Source: Dasypus novemcinctus (Eukaryota; Chordata; Mammalia; Cingulata; Dasypodidae). From it: a stretch of DNA of 64,000 bases. The DNA is taken from the NCBI RefSeq assembly GCF_030445035.2, contig NC_080702.1, forward strand, positions 13,648,029 to 13,712,028. Reading direction: 5' to 3'. The notes under the pieces are model-generated. The model was not told the DNA's origin. It was given only the letters and a program-made list of their open reading frames with translations, and did not search any database. Below, in pieces: positions 50,355 to 63,471 of this stretch (position 1 is its first letter; each line of letters starts with the position of its first letter). The translations under genes and the position numbers were made by a program.

Positions 50355-51027
50355 TGTAGCAGTTTGATATAGCTATGAATTCCAAAATTACATACTGGAT
50401 TTTGTTTGTAAACTGGTCTGTACCTGGGCATGATTAAATTATGATTACTGCTTCTCTTGAGCCACATCAGTAAGGTGTTGGTAGGTGGGGACTCACAGAT
50501 AAAAGACATGGCAAAGGACAGAGTTGGGGATTTTCATGTTGGATTTTTAGGTGTTGGAATTTTGATGTTGGAAATTGGAGCTGGAGCCCAGGAAGTGTAC
50601 ACACAGGAGATGAACACAGAGGAAAAGAGATGGCTCCTGACACATGGCAGAAGCACTGGGCAGAGAGATGGAGCCATTTGTCTGATAGTCTACAGCTGGC
50701 CTTGTGGAGTGAGCACAGCAACTAAGTCCAGAGAGATATGCAGCCCCATGAAGAGAGGAACCTTACCCAGAGAGAAGCAAGTCCCATGAAGAGAGGAACC
50801 CTCAGCCAGAGAGAAGCAAGTCCCATGAAGAGAGGAACCTAAGCCCAAACCGTGGCAGACGTGGGCAGCCATCTTACTCCAACACGTGGCAAAAGACTTT
50901 GGTAAGGGAAGTAATTTAAACTTTATGGCCTGGTAACTGTAAGCTTCTACCCCAAAATAAATACCCTTTATGAAAGCCAACCAATTTCTGGTATTTTGCA
51001 TCAACACCCCTTTGGCTGACTAAAACA
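50355..51027 (+). repeat. Solo MaLR-like LTR
   Basis: Starts TGTAGCAGTTTGATATAG and ends GACTAAAACA, with 5-bp flanks GTCCC and GTCCT (one mismatch). The right part is the reverse complement of the LTRs at 33907 and 36778. AATAAA is at about 50957 before the 'aaataccctttatgaaag' end. An internal unit of about 40 bp is present three times (see separate entry). Confidence 0.85.
50740..50842 (+). repeat. Threefold tandem repeat inside the solo LTR
   Basis: Unit containing 'cccatgaagagaggaacc' followed by 'agagagaagcaagt', about 40 bp, in three copies (50742, 50782 and 50821 start points approximate). Confidence 0.8.
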
Positions 51028-51509
51028 GTCCTCTTCCAACTTCGAAAACCAGTTCTAACTGATTAACTCTTTCTCATCCTAATACTCTCGCACTGACCGT
51101 TTTGCTTCCTTCTTCCATCTTCAAGAGCCCTTGCTACATCCACTGTGTTCACCCAAATAACCTAGAATAATCTCCCTATCTTAAGGTTAATTAGCAGCCA
51201 TATTTCTATTGGCTACTTTAATTCCTCTTTATCATGTAATCTAATATATCCACAAATTCTAGGAATTTGAATATGGACATCTTTGGGAAGTCATTAATCA
51301 ACTTACCACATATGATATAAATATTTTTCAGCTTGAGTAGATAAAGTTAATTTGCTTTACAAAGCTTTATATATTTTTACAACTTTATTTATAATGCTGT
51401 GTAATATAAACTTATGAATGTGTCATAATTTCTTGTGCATTCTGGTTATTTCATATTTTTGTGATTGTATGAAATAGTGAAATGTAACTCCTATGGTTAA
51501 TCATAACAC

Positions 51510-51885
51510 ACTTTTTTTAAATTCCCCTCCCTTATGGCTCTTTTTTTGCATACCGTCTCCTCTCTGTGTTCATTTGTTGGGCGTTCTTCTGTGTCTGTAT
51601 TTATTTTTATTTATCCCCCCCTTGTGGCTCATTTGCTGTCTGCTCTCTGTGTCCTTTCACTGCACTCTTTTGTGCATTTTTGCTTTTCTCCCTTTTTGTT
51701 GCATCACCTTGCTGAGTTGGCTCTCTGCAGTGCTTGTGAGCTGGGTGGCACTCCACAGTGCCCAGGCTGGCGGCACTCTGCAGCATGTGGGTGAGCCTGC
51801 CTTCCACTAGGCCCTGGGATGGGAACCCAGGACCTCCCATATGGTAGATGGGAGCCCAGCTGATTGAGGCACAGCCAATTCCCAT
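51510..51885 (-). mobile_element. DAS-related SINE, second subfamily
   Basis: Antisense. Body like 42515-42928 (cysteine/glycine-rich shadow frames, 'ggcactctgcagcatgtggg'), tRNA-like head at the right. Flanks 'cataacacactttt' and 'catatcatacttttt' are a diverged duplication. Confidence 0.78.
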
Positions 51886-51889
51886 ATCA

Positions 51890-54640
51890 TACTTTTTAGT
51901 ATGAACATTTATAAAGTTTAAATATATGTGTGTATTTTCTATACTATTCCATAATTTTTAAATGGAGATGAGGGAAGTTGATACCGTATCAGCTATAAGA
52001 CAAAGATGCTGCCATCTGGTCACCTACATGATTCTAACCACATCTAAGCTATTGGTAAATATGAACCAACAACCAGCCTATCAATTCCAACTCATAGTAC
52101 CTGGCACAACTCTGATGTTGACCTGCAGCTCTAGGACCTATATTCAAGTCTATGGAACTTGTGTAGAACCTATATGCTAGGGTGGAAAACTTTTTAAAAA
52201 CTCTGAAGACTTAGGGTTCAGTGCTGGATTAACCATGTATTAAGTTATGCATTGTCTGACTGAGTTTACTCACTTAATCTTTTTTCACAAGTAGTCAACA
52301 CAATCTCATATAATCATTAAAGAATTAAATCAGATAGCAGTCATGAAACTCTTGGAAATTATGCCAATAATAAAATGAAATTTTCCAGATTTATAAATTG
52401 GTAAAAACCACTGATAGTTTTTTTTAAACTTTTTATCATAGTAATATATATACAACTCAAAGTTTCCCATTTTAACAATTTCAAGTACACAACTCAGTGG
52501 TATTAATTACATTCACAAACTCAAAAAGATAAATATTATATGAACTCACTTATATGAAATACCTGGAAGACTTATTTAAGGTTTCATCAGTAAAACTTAA
52601 TAATCTGATATAGGCAATCATAACTTATCAGTTATGTATAAAACAGAGATTAGTGAGTACATGGCAGCTGTTCAACACATTGAATGAAAATTAAGCCATT
52701 TTAAACATTAAATTCTGAAATTTGAAAGAGAATATATTTACATCAGAAATGAAACCAAAAAATCACATTTCACCATTTACTCCTCCTGCTCATGTGGTAA
52801 ACATCACAAATTAATCATGGACACTCCTTTAAAGAGTAATGCAAGAAATATGAAAGGAATGATAGAAATATGATATGCTAGAAATATATACTTTGCAGCT
52901 CCAGAGTAATAATTGAATCAGGCAAGGATTATTGTGATCACCCAAACATTACTGGGGAATACACTATTTATATCTTGCCACAGTATCATCCTACAGATTA
53001 TTTTTTAGTTAGGAAAAAATCATAAACCAAAAATGGGCTTCAATGAAGTGGTCACCACTTTAACCAAATGATCATAAGTAGCATCATATATACTGAGACA
53101 ATACGGTAGTGACAGCATGAAATTCAATATTTCTTATGAAGTATTCTTTTCAATAATTGCAACCCCAATCTAGGCAAACCTTCAGATTAATCTTTTGGTT
53201 TACTAAAAACACATGGCATAGAAAACAAGTTAATGACATGGCAGAACAATAAGACCAATACAAGAAGGGGAATTTCTGAAAGACAACTGGCCAGGTCTTC
53301 TCATAAGTCAATATCATTTTCAAAAATATAAAGGAAAAAGTGGGGGACTAGTCTGGATTAAATGAAACTAAAAAAGAAATTTTAATTTCATCAGCATTTA
53401 GATAAGATTAGAGAATTAGAAAGTTATTGTCGGTTTTCTTAGGTGTGGGAAAATATTCTTAGTTTAGAATATGCAAACTAAAGTATTTAAAGGTGAGGTG
53501 GTTTGATGTCTGCAATTTACTTGCAAATGGTTCACAGAGAGATGAACAGATCAGTAGATAAAATAGATACAACCAAATGATAACAAGGATAAAGTTAGGA
53601 GGATAGACTTTAGAGTCAAACTGGGGTAGTGTCAAGTCCTAGATCCATCTCACTCTAGTTCTATGGTCTTGAGAATTTTTAAAAAGCTCTCCATGTATTC
53701 CATTTCCTCTCTGTGCAATGAGATTTATACTGGTATCTGTTTCATAGGATTGCTGTTAGAATGAAATGAGCAAGTGCATACTAAAGCACTCAACTTCAGG
53801 CCTAGGACAATAATGTTAGCTAAAACAATAATTATCATTAATAGTTTAAAAAAACTCAATCTTTTATTACCCTATGTGCTGTCCAACGTTCTACAGTATT
53901 AGTGATTTGATTAATCCGTGTCAGCAACAGAATCCAAATGCAGTCTGTGGTAAAAGATAAATAAACTTGCATACCTTAAACTCTATTATCCAATATGGCA
54001 ATGGGATCAGGACTCCCAATTTTAGTTGCAAGTTATCACAGTATTTATTGAAGTATAAATTCTCAAAGTTTTGTTAGAATATCATGCACTGATGATTCTG
54101 AAGGCACTCGGGATATTGCCATATAAAGGTTATCACAAAAAAATGTGTATTACTTTATTGCTTCACATAAATGGTATAGATGGCATGGATTTCTAGCTGA
54201 TAATAAAAGGTGGAGAGAGATAGAACTGGAGAGAAAAAGGAAGGGAGAGATACAGACCATGAAGATAAAATTATTTATTCTGTATGAAAAATAAGCAAAA
54301 CTGGAGACTGCATCAAATTACACCTGGGAACACTGCAGAGAAGCACATTAAGATTTTATAAGCAAAACAAAGTCAAGAGAGTGGAAAACTGGATAGGCAA
54401 GTACACAGCTAATACCAACTCAAAAAAGGAAAGAAAAATATGTGATTTCAGGCAGTTTTGTTCCACATGATAGCAAAATCTTAACTTATCATCCACAAAA
54501 AGTGAGGAGAGTGTCAAAAAGCACAATCTTTCAGTCTCTAGTGCATGTTTGTTTTTTAATATTTCCTGTTCAGGACATTAATTGGAGGAAATTTTCTTCT
54601 TTATTAACATAGGAACATTTTACATGCTTCAATTCATTAA
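51890..54640. other. AT-rich region with an L1M trace
   Basis: No gene. 52415-52515 resembles an antisense L1M 3' end ('cccattttaacaatttcaag', 'cactcagtggtattaa'-like). The rest is unassigned. Confidence 0.45.
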
Positions 54641-54652
54641 AACATATTTTGA

Positions 54653-55275
54653 GAGAAGCCAATGTGACTCAAGTGATAGGGCTTCTGCCTTACCGTATGG
54701 GAGGACCTGGCTTCCATCCCTGGGGCCTCCTGGTGCAAACAAAGAGAAAGCATGCCTGCGTGGTGAGCCAGTGTCTGCACAGCAAGCTGAGTGCCCGCAC
54801 ACGTTACCGTGCACGTGCCTGCACAGCAAGCTGAGTGCATGCATGACAAGCCAAGTGCCTGCACGAGTATCTGTGTGGTGAGCCAGTGCCTGTGGGGCGA
54901 GTCAGTGCCCATGCGGTGAGCTGAGTGTCCACAAAATGAGCCAGTGCCCATGCAAGTGAGTCACGTAGCAAGATGATGATGCAACAAAAGAGAGATGAAG
55001 GGGAGGGTCAAGGTGAAGAGCAACAGAGACCAGGAACTGAGGTGGTGCAGCTGACAGGGAGACTCAGGGAAACTCCCTCCACATCAGAGGTCCCCAGGAT
55101 TGAATCCTAGAGAAGAAATGAGAAAAGAAGACAAAAAGAGAAATAGATACAGAAGATCATACAGTGAATGGACAGGCAGCAAAAATAGTAGGGTGGGGTG
55201 GGGAGGGAGAGGGGGAGGGAAGGGGGAGGGGAGGAAGGGGGAGGGGAGGGAGGATAAAGAAATAAATCTTAAAAA
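54653..55275 (+). mobile_element. Long DAS-related SINE with internal repeats
   Basis: tRNA-like head (54653-54760), then a body of imperfect copies of 'gcacagcaagctgagtgc' and 'gtgagccagtgcc' (about 54760-54950), then a G/A-rich tract and 'aaataaatctt' tail. Flanks 'aacatatttt' and 'aatatatttt' may be the target duplication. It is longer than the other copies here. Confidence 0.7.
55190..55256 (+). repeat. G-rich purine tract in SINE tail
   Basis: About 65 bases of G with scattered A, including many GGG and GGGG runs. It matches simple G-quadruplex-type patterns on the plus strand. Confidence 0.8.
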
Positions 55276-55289
55276 ATATATTTTAAATG

Positions 55290-56844
55290 TTCAAGTCACC
55301 AATTTTAATTTTAATTTTGGCCCTTAAAGTTAACATTTTAGTGAGTTAGTATTTAGAGTTTATATTTATCTTTCAGTTGGTGCCCTGATTTATGAAGCAA
55401 AAAAATGCAGAGGAGAAGGCCATAGAATGACAACGGATGCCCTATGCAGGAAAGGGTGGTCTGGCAAGGCCACTCAGATTAGGTGGCTTTTGAGTTGTCA
55501 TGTAGAACTGAATATAAACACATAAATGGATAAAAAGTAATGAAAAATTGCTAACTTTAGTAACATAGGAATACCAAGGCAAGAAAACCTAGTAAATTTT
55601 CTAAATATTTTATTCTTCATCTAATGTTGGAAGAAATAGGAATTACCCATGGAATATAGCACTTAGAAATGAAAGAGCATGTGGTTTTGTTCCATCAATT
55701 ATATCTGTCCATTCTTTTCATGCTTCCTGTCCTCACACCACCATATTCAAGATGTCTTTGTTTTTCTGGGCTCTCCTCTGTTTACCAATGCCTCCTGAAA
55801 ACTGTTATTTTGAGTCTTCTGCCTATACTTGACTCTGTATATAAAGAATAACTGGGATTATGTTTGGATTGAATTTCAGAGCAGCATCTTGAAGTTCATA
55901 CAACTAATATCACCTTCTCATCCATGGAGAAATGATGCAGAAGTACATTCAGTCACTGGTTCAATTTCTCAGAGACAATAACAGAGCAGGAGCCCCTACT
56001 ACTGCTTGTCAGTTCCTAAAACAGTAATCTTCCCACTCATATTAAACATTTTCTACCTTAGTAATCTTCCTACTTCTATTAAATAAACTAATTCAGTATG
56101 TCTTACTTCCTGGTTGTTCCAAAAATACTGCCTTAATTCTCACCTCTGAGTTTTCCCCATAGAGGTGTCCCTTGCCTGGAGGACCTCTCCACCACCAGTG
56201 AAGTAATCAGTGGTCTAGTTGCAGCCCATCTTGCAGCCTTTCATGACCCCTCTGCCATCACAGGTCTCTTTCTATGGCCAATCTGCCTTGATGCTTCCTG
56301 ATGGGAAAGGTCTTTGAAAATTCCCCACTATCCTGCTTTGTTTTGAATATTACGTTCCCTGTGTGGCAGTGATGCTGACTACCCTCAATTCTAAAATTCT
56401 CAGTCTGCCTTGTTTTCACAATGATGTACTTACCTCTGGATTCTGAAATTTTCCCTAGGACTTACATTGCAAGTTATAACCCAATTAATCTTATTCCAAT
56501 TCCCTATGCCTATTCACTCCCATTTTTAAGCCACAGTAATATAGGTCTGTATGATCAAAGAGTAAAGAGAGAGATATAGAAATGTATATATTGTCATTTG
56601 GGTTACATAAAATTTACCCATTCATTTCCAATGAAAAAATCCAATTTTTTATACCTATGACTCTACTTTTATTTTTAAAATTACTCTTTTATAGATTACA
56701 TCAAACTTCAAAATGCTTCTCAGTATAAGAACTGATTCTGAAAGAATCTCTGACACAGAAGGAGATTTCTGCTTTTATGTGTACAGATAGTGGAATATTA
56801 ATTGCTAATAATTAAGTACAATCTGCTTATGGCAATTTATTATT
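55290..56844. other. Unassigned region
   Basis: No gene or repeat confidently seen. Confidence 0.4.
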
Positions 56845-59650
56845 TTTTAATTCATTTTTTAAAAAATATTACACTCAAAAAATATGAAGTCCCATTCAAC
56901 CCCACCGCCCCCACCCCCCACTCCCCCCACAGCAACACTCTCTCCCATTATCATGACACATCCATTGCATTTGGTAAGTACATCTCTGGGAATGGCTGCA
57001 CCTCATAGTTAATGGTCCACATCATAGCCCACAGTCTCCCACATTCCATCCAGTGGGACCTGGGGGAATCTACAGTGTCCCATAATTGTCCGTGAAGCAC
57101 CACCCAGGACAACTCCAAGTCCCGAAAACGCCTCCACATCTCATCTCTTCCTCCCATTCCCCACACCCAGCAGCCACCATGGTCACCCTTCCCACACCAA
57201 TGCCACATTTTCTCTGTGGACATTGGATTGGTTGTGTCCATTGCACATCTATGTCAAGAGGGGGCTTAGATTCCACATGGATACTGGATGCAGTCCTACT
57301 TTCAGTTGTAGGCACTCTAGGCTCCATGGTATGGTGGTTGACATTCTTCAACTCCATGTTAGCTGAGTGGGGTAAGTCCAATAAATCAGAGTGTAGGAGC
57401 TGAAGTCTGTTGAGGCTCAGGGCCTGGCTATCATATTGTCAGTCCAGAGATTCAAATCCCCTAAATATATCTTAAACCCCAACACCAACTACAATTCCAG
57501 TAAAGTAGCATGAAAGTCTTGTGAAGAGATCCCATCTGAGTCCAGTTCCATTATGCAGAAACACCAGCTCCAAAGAAGGGCCAACTGACATGGCAGTGAA
57601 CCCCATCTGCCATGACCATAGAACCCGTGGGTCTCTTTAGCCCTCAAAAGAACCAATACCTGGGGTTGTATCTACTTTATCTGTCTCTAAGACTCTGCTC
57701 AGGTGTGCAATCCTTCTGACAACCTCCAGACTCTTTCTTAGAGACTTATAGCCATATAAACTCATTTCTCTTTTCCATTTCCCCCTTACATTAGGTCGAA
57801 CAGCATTTTAAAGTCATGTTATTATTTGTAGACAGGGATATTCTGCTGATCCGTGATGAACCTTTAATTCAAGCTCATTTTCTAGTTGCATCTTCAGCTG
57901 GTATTTGGTAGTGATCCCTCGGTGCCAGGGATGCTCATCCCTGGGTGTCATGTCCCACACTGGGGGAAATGCACTGCATCTACATGCTGAGTTTGGCTTC
58001 GAGACTGGCCACATTTGACTAACATGGAGGCTGTCAGGAGGAAACTCCCAGGCACATTGCTGCTTTAGACCTTGTTCTTATTTCAGGCATATAGGCTCAC
58101 AAGCATAGTCATTAGTATCAGTAGCCCACTGTTGGACCCTCATTCCTTCCTGGTCCTTACCGTTGCACCTGGGGACTGCTGCTGCTCCCCTAGGGACCAT
58201 GACAGAGCACCCCCAGCCAGGAACCCAGTACCCCCCCAGCTGTTGTTTTTAATTGTTTCCACTATGAGTATATCCAAATATTACCATGCACCCTGGATAT
58301 ATGCCCTGTATAACTCCCTGTCAACCATATATCACCTGTCAATAACATCCCATACCTGTATTCCTCCGCTACCATTGTTGAACCACTCTGTGATCCAAAA
58401 CTTCCTGTAAATTGAAGCCCAATATAATGTCAGGTTCCCTTACTAGTAAAATGGAATATAGCGATGAGTTTAAAGGTTAGATCTAGAGTATGTATTGATT
58501 TGGAAAAATTCTACATCCTATCTTTTTCTTTTATTTTTTCCTAATTATTGAGCTTCTCTTCACAAGAGTATCAGATCACAGTAATTCATATATACAATAT
58601 ACAGTACTCCCACACATCCACCATAAAACCTGTTCCCTTCCACAGCGATAATCTTTTAACTTATTCATATCATATTTACTGAAACTGATGTACAGATTCA
58701 AAAACAATAGCTTTCAAACAAGGTGACATCTGTGCTTACAATGTGGTCCATACTTCAGGATATACAGTTTTCTAAATTTTCTAGTTATCCTATGTTTTAC
58801 ATTATGGTTTACATTATTAGTCTGTCATCCCCTATATGTTTTTGGTGTAATATGACATGTTTTATATTCATCCTCATATACTCTTGCAAAACTCCTCTCT
58901 TGCCCCCACATTTACCTTGGTTCCATCCATTCAACATCCATTTTCCTCTCCCCTTGGGGCCCACACTGACAGCCAATCTCCATTTCCTGAGGAGCCACGT
59001 CCAGAGATACTTGCAACAGTGTTCAGGGCCTGACTTGCTCAACTGCCCTTGTGCCCTGGGAGCCACCCTTTCTCTCGAGAGATACAGTTCTATTTGATGG
59101 CATTAGTCCTCCCCAGGATGTGGGTCCACCCCAACTCTCACTACTAGGGTCTCTACCAATGGTACAACCCACCCTGGCAAAATGAGCATTCAGACATTCC
59201 CCAGGAGTCTGTCCCGCATCAGACCATCCCCTCCAAGCATCCTAAACAGGTAACCCTCCTAATTATATTTTGATACGATTTTCTCAGCATTTTTCTCTCA
59301 ACCACCACATGACATTCTCCTATGTTCATATGTTGCCCCTCTCTGCCCCCCAATTTTTGGGAAATATTACCCATCCACCCATCCCCAGCCCCCCTCAAAC
59401 CCGCAAAGCCCCACCCAAAGGCAACCCCTTGTCCCCATTTTATCTCTTCTTTGTGCTCATACCTACCACCAGCTCATCATAGATTCCACCCCTGCAGATG
59501 TCGGCTCACATCCTTCCTCCACCCTCCGATTTCTTGTAAGCCTATGTTCCAGTATCTACCTCTCTGAGGCAGGTTGCTTATTTCATATCATTGAGGTCAT
59601 GTAGTGTTTTTACTTCAATGCCTGGGTTGCTTCACTCAACATAAGGTTAT
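56845..59650 (-). other. L1 3' UTR, unusually long
   Basis: The ORF2 C-terminus ends at about 59610-59650, and non-coding sequence continues to 56845. The copy at 12337-15190 matches this stretch along its whole length, so it belongs to the element. Near the 3' end (56898-56932) is a C-rich block, a G-rich tract on the L1 strand. No conserved open frame is seen. Confidence 0.8.
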
Positions 59651-62600
59651 CAAGATTCATCCATGTTATCACGTGTGTTTTTAGTGTATTTTTTCTTAAA
59701 GCCGAGTAGTATTCCATTGTATGTATATACCACATTTTATTGATCCACTCATATGTTGATCGGCATTTGGGTTGATTCCAACTTTTGGCGATAGTGAACA
59801 ATGCTGCTATGAACATTGTTGTACATATATCGGTTTCTGTCCTTGTTTTCAGTTCTGCTGGGTATATATCCAGCAGTGGTATTGCTGGGTCATATGGCAA
59901 ATCTATGGTTAGTTTTTCGAGGAACCGCCAAACTGTCCTCCAGAATGGTTGAATCCTTCTATATTCCGACCAGCAGTGGATGAGTTTTCCCCTTTCTTCA
60001 CATCCTCTCCAGCATTTGTATTCTTCTGTTTTTTCATAGCTGCCAATCTTATGGGAGTAAGATGGTATCTCATTGTAGTTTTGATTTCCATTTCCCTGAT
60101 AGCTAGAGATTTGGAGCATTTTTTCATGTGCTTTTTAGCCATTTCTATGTCTTCTTTGGAGAAGTGTCTGTTTAAATCTTTTTCCCATTTTTTAAATAGG
60201 TTGTTTATCTTTTGATTTTCAAGATATAGGAGTTCTTTATATATGCAAGTTATAAGTCTCTTATCAGATATATGGTTGCCAAATATTTTCTCCCATTGTG
60301 TGGGTTCCCTTTTTACTTTCTTGACAAACTCCTTTGAGGTGCAGAAGGCTTTAATTTTGAGGAAGTCCCATTTATCTATTTGTTCTTTTGCTGCTCGTGC
60401 TTTTGGTGTGATATTCCTGAATCCATTTCCTATTACAAGGTCCTGTAGATGTTTCCCTACACTGCTTTCCAAGATCTTTATGGTCTTGGCTCTTATATTT
60501 AGGTCTTTGATACATCTTGAGTTGATCTTTGTATAAGGTGTGAGATGGTAATCCTCTTTCATTCTTCTACATATGGCTATCCAGTTCTCCAGGCACCATT
60601 TGTTGAATAGGCCATTCTCTCCCAGTTGAGAGGGTTTGGTGGCTTTATCAAATATTATATGGCTATATATATGAGGTCCTATATCAGCACTTTCAATTCG
60701 ATTCCATTGGTCTGTGTGTCTCTCCTTATGCCAATACCATGCTGTTTTCACTACTGTAGCTTTGTAGTATGTTTTGAAGTCAGGAAGTGTGATTCCTCCT
60801 ATTTCGTTTTTCTTTTTCAATATGTCTTTGGTTATTCGGGGCCTCTTTCCTTTACAAATAAATTTCACAGTTAGTTTTTCTAGTTCCTTAAAGAAGGCTA
60901 TGTTGAATTTTATTGGGATTGCATTGAATGTGTAGATCAGTTTTGGTAGGATAGACATCTTAATAATATTCAGTCTTCCTATCCATGACCAAGGAATATT
61001 CTTCCATTTATTTAGGTCTTCTTTGATTTCCTTGAACAGTCTTGTATAGTTCTTGGTGTATAAGGTTTTTACCTATTTAGTTAAATTTATTCCTAAGTAT
61101 TTGATTTTTTTATTTACTATTGTGAATGGTATTTGTTTCTTGATTTCCTCCTGATCTTGCTCATTATTAGTGTACAGAAAAGCTACTGATTTTGTGCATT
61201 GCTCTTATAACCTGTGACTTTACTAAACTCATTTATGAGTTCTAGAAGCTGTGTTGTAGATCTCTCAGGGTTTTCTATGTATAGGAGCATGTCTTCTGCA
61301 AATAATGAAATTTTGACTTCTTCCTTTCCAATTTGAATGCCTTTTATATCTGGTTTTTGCCTCAGTGCTCGAGCAAGTACTTCTAAGACAATGTTAAATA
61401 GAAGGGGAGACAATGGGCATACTTGTCTTGTTCTTGAGTTTAGAGGGAAGGATTTTAGGATTTCTCCATTGTGAACAATGTTTGCTGTAGGTTTTTCATA
61501 TATACTCTTTCTCATGTTCAAAAAATTTCCTTCTATTCCAATCTTTTGGAGTGTTTTTATCAAGAAAGTGTGCTGTATATGGTCAAATGCTTTTTTCTTC
61601 ATCTCTAGATATAATCATGTGATTTTTTTCTTCATTCTGTTGATATGGTGTATTACATTGATTGATTTTCTTATGTTGAACCATCCTCACATACCTGGAA
61701 TAAATCCCATTTGGTCGTGGTGTATAATTCGTTTAATGTGTTGTTGAATACGATTAGCAAGTATTTTGTTAAGTATTTTTGCATCTAGGTTCATTAGAGA
61801 AATTGGTCTGTAATTTTCCTTTCTTGTGGTGTCTTTGTTTGGCTTTGGTACTAGGGTAATGTTGGCATCATAGAAGGAGTTAGGCAATATTCCTTCTGAT
61901 TCGATTTTTTGGAAGAGTTTCAGCAGGATTGCTGTTAGTTCTTTCCGGAATGTTTTGTAGAATTCACCTGTGAAGCCGTCTGGCCCTGGGCTCTTCTTAG
62001 TTGGGAGGTTTTTAATGACTGATTCTTTCTCTTTGCTTGTGATTGGTTTGTTAAGATCATCGATTTCTTCTTTCATCAATATGGGCTGCTTATGTGTTTC
62101 TAGGAATTTCTCCATTTCCTCTGAATTGTCATTTTTGTTGGAATATAGGTTTTCAAAGTGTCCTCTTATGATAGTCTTTATTTCTGTGGGGTCAGTGGTG
62201 ATATCACCTTTCTCATTTCTTATTTTGTGTATTTGCATCTTCTCTCTTTTTTTCTTTGTTTGTCTCACTAAAGGTTTGTCAATTTTGTTGATCTTCTCAA
62301 AAAACCAGCTCTTGGTGTTGTTTATTTTTTCAAGTGCTTTCTTATTTTCTATTTCATTTAGTTCTGCTCTTATCTTTGTTATTTCCTTCCTTCTTCTTCC
62401 TGTTGGGTTACTTTGTTGTTGTTTTTCTAATTCCTTCAAATGTGCAGTTAGTTCTTCAATTTTTGCTCTTTCTTCCTTTTTGATATATGAATTTCTGGCT
62501 ATAAATTTCCCTCTCAGTACTGCTTTTGCTGCATCCCATAAATTTTGGTACGTTGTGTTATAATTATCATTTGTTTCAAGGTAGTCATTGATTTCTTTTG

Positions 62601-63437
62601 AGATTTCTTCTTTGACCCACTATTTTCCTAAGCGTGTGCTGTTTAATTTCCAAATTGTGGTATGAAATCTGGGCCTCTGTCCCTTGCAAATTTCCAGCTT
62701 TACTCCACTGTGGTCAGAGATATTGTTTTGTATTATTTTGATCTTTCTGAATTCATTAAGCCTTTCTTTGTGGCCTAGCATATGGTCTGTCTTGGAGAAT
62801 GATCCATGTGCCCTTGAGAAAAATGGATATCCTGCTGTGTTTGGGTGTAATTATCTATATATGTCTATTAGATCCAGCTCCTCTAATATACTGTTCAAAT
62901 GTTTTGCTTCTTTAGTGATTCTCTTTTGAGATATTCTGTCAAGAATTGATAGTGGTGTATTAAAATCCCCCACTATAATTGTAGATGCATCTATATTTTC
63001 ACTTAGTTTTTCCAGTGTTTGCCTTACGTATTTAGAGGCGCCCTTGTTAGGAGCATAAATATTTATGATTGTTTGATCTTCTTGACAGATGGTCTCTTTC
63101 ATTAAAATGTAGTATCCTTCTTGGTCTCTCACAATTATTTTGCATTTAAAGTCTATTTTGTGTGATATTAATATAGCTACTCCTGCCTTTTTTTGGTTAT
63201 TGTTTGCTTGTATGATTGTTTTCAGCCATTCACTTTCAACCTCCATGAGTTTCTGGGTCTAAGATGTATCTCTTGTAGACAGCATATAGATGGATCATAT
63301 TTCCTTATCCAATGTCCCAGTCTGAATCTTTTGATAGGTGAGTTTAATTCGTTAACATTCAGTGTTATTACTTTCAAGGAATTATTTGTGTTAGCCATAT
63401 TTTGATTGGAGTTGTGTTTGTCATATTTTGTTTGCAT
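59610..63437 (-). pseudogene. L1 ORF2 (endonuclease and reverse transcriptase), decayed
   Basis: ORF2 protein nicks DNA and reverse-transcribes L1 RNA. Pieces: 63437-63222 (start of the endonuclease, 'VITLNVNELNSP'), 63246-62851 (endonuclease, 'IIVGDFNTPL'), 62439-61687 (RT with '[13 protein letters not shown]' and 'NYRPISLMN'), 61602-61183 (RT with FAED where FADD is expected), 60958-59909 and 60119-59610 (C-terminal part, 'MWYIHTMEYYSALRKN'). Reading frames change at about 63230, between 61183 and 60958, and near 60110, with further stops at 62851 and 61687. The RT active-site change from D to E is seen directly. Not functional. Confidence 0.9.
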
Positions 63438-63471
63438 TTTTTTCCTTCTATTTTTGTCTTTTTTGTTGCTC

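Noticed and set aside
61970..62563. 197-codon plus-strand frame, hydrophobic
   Set aside because: Antisense of L1 ORF2 reverse transcriptase; hydrophobicity follows from A-rich sense codons.
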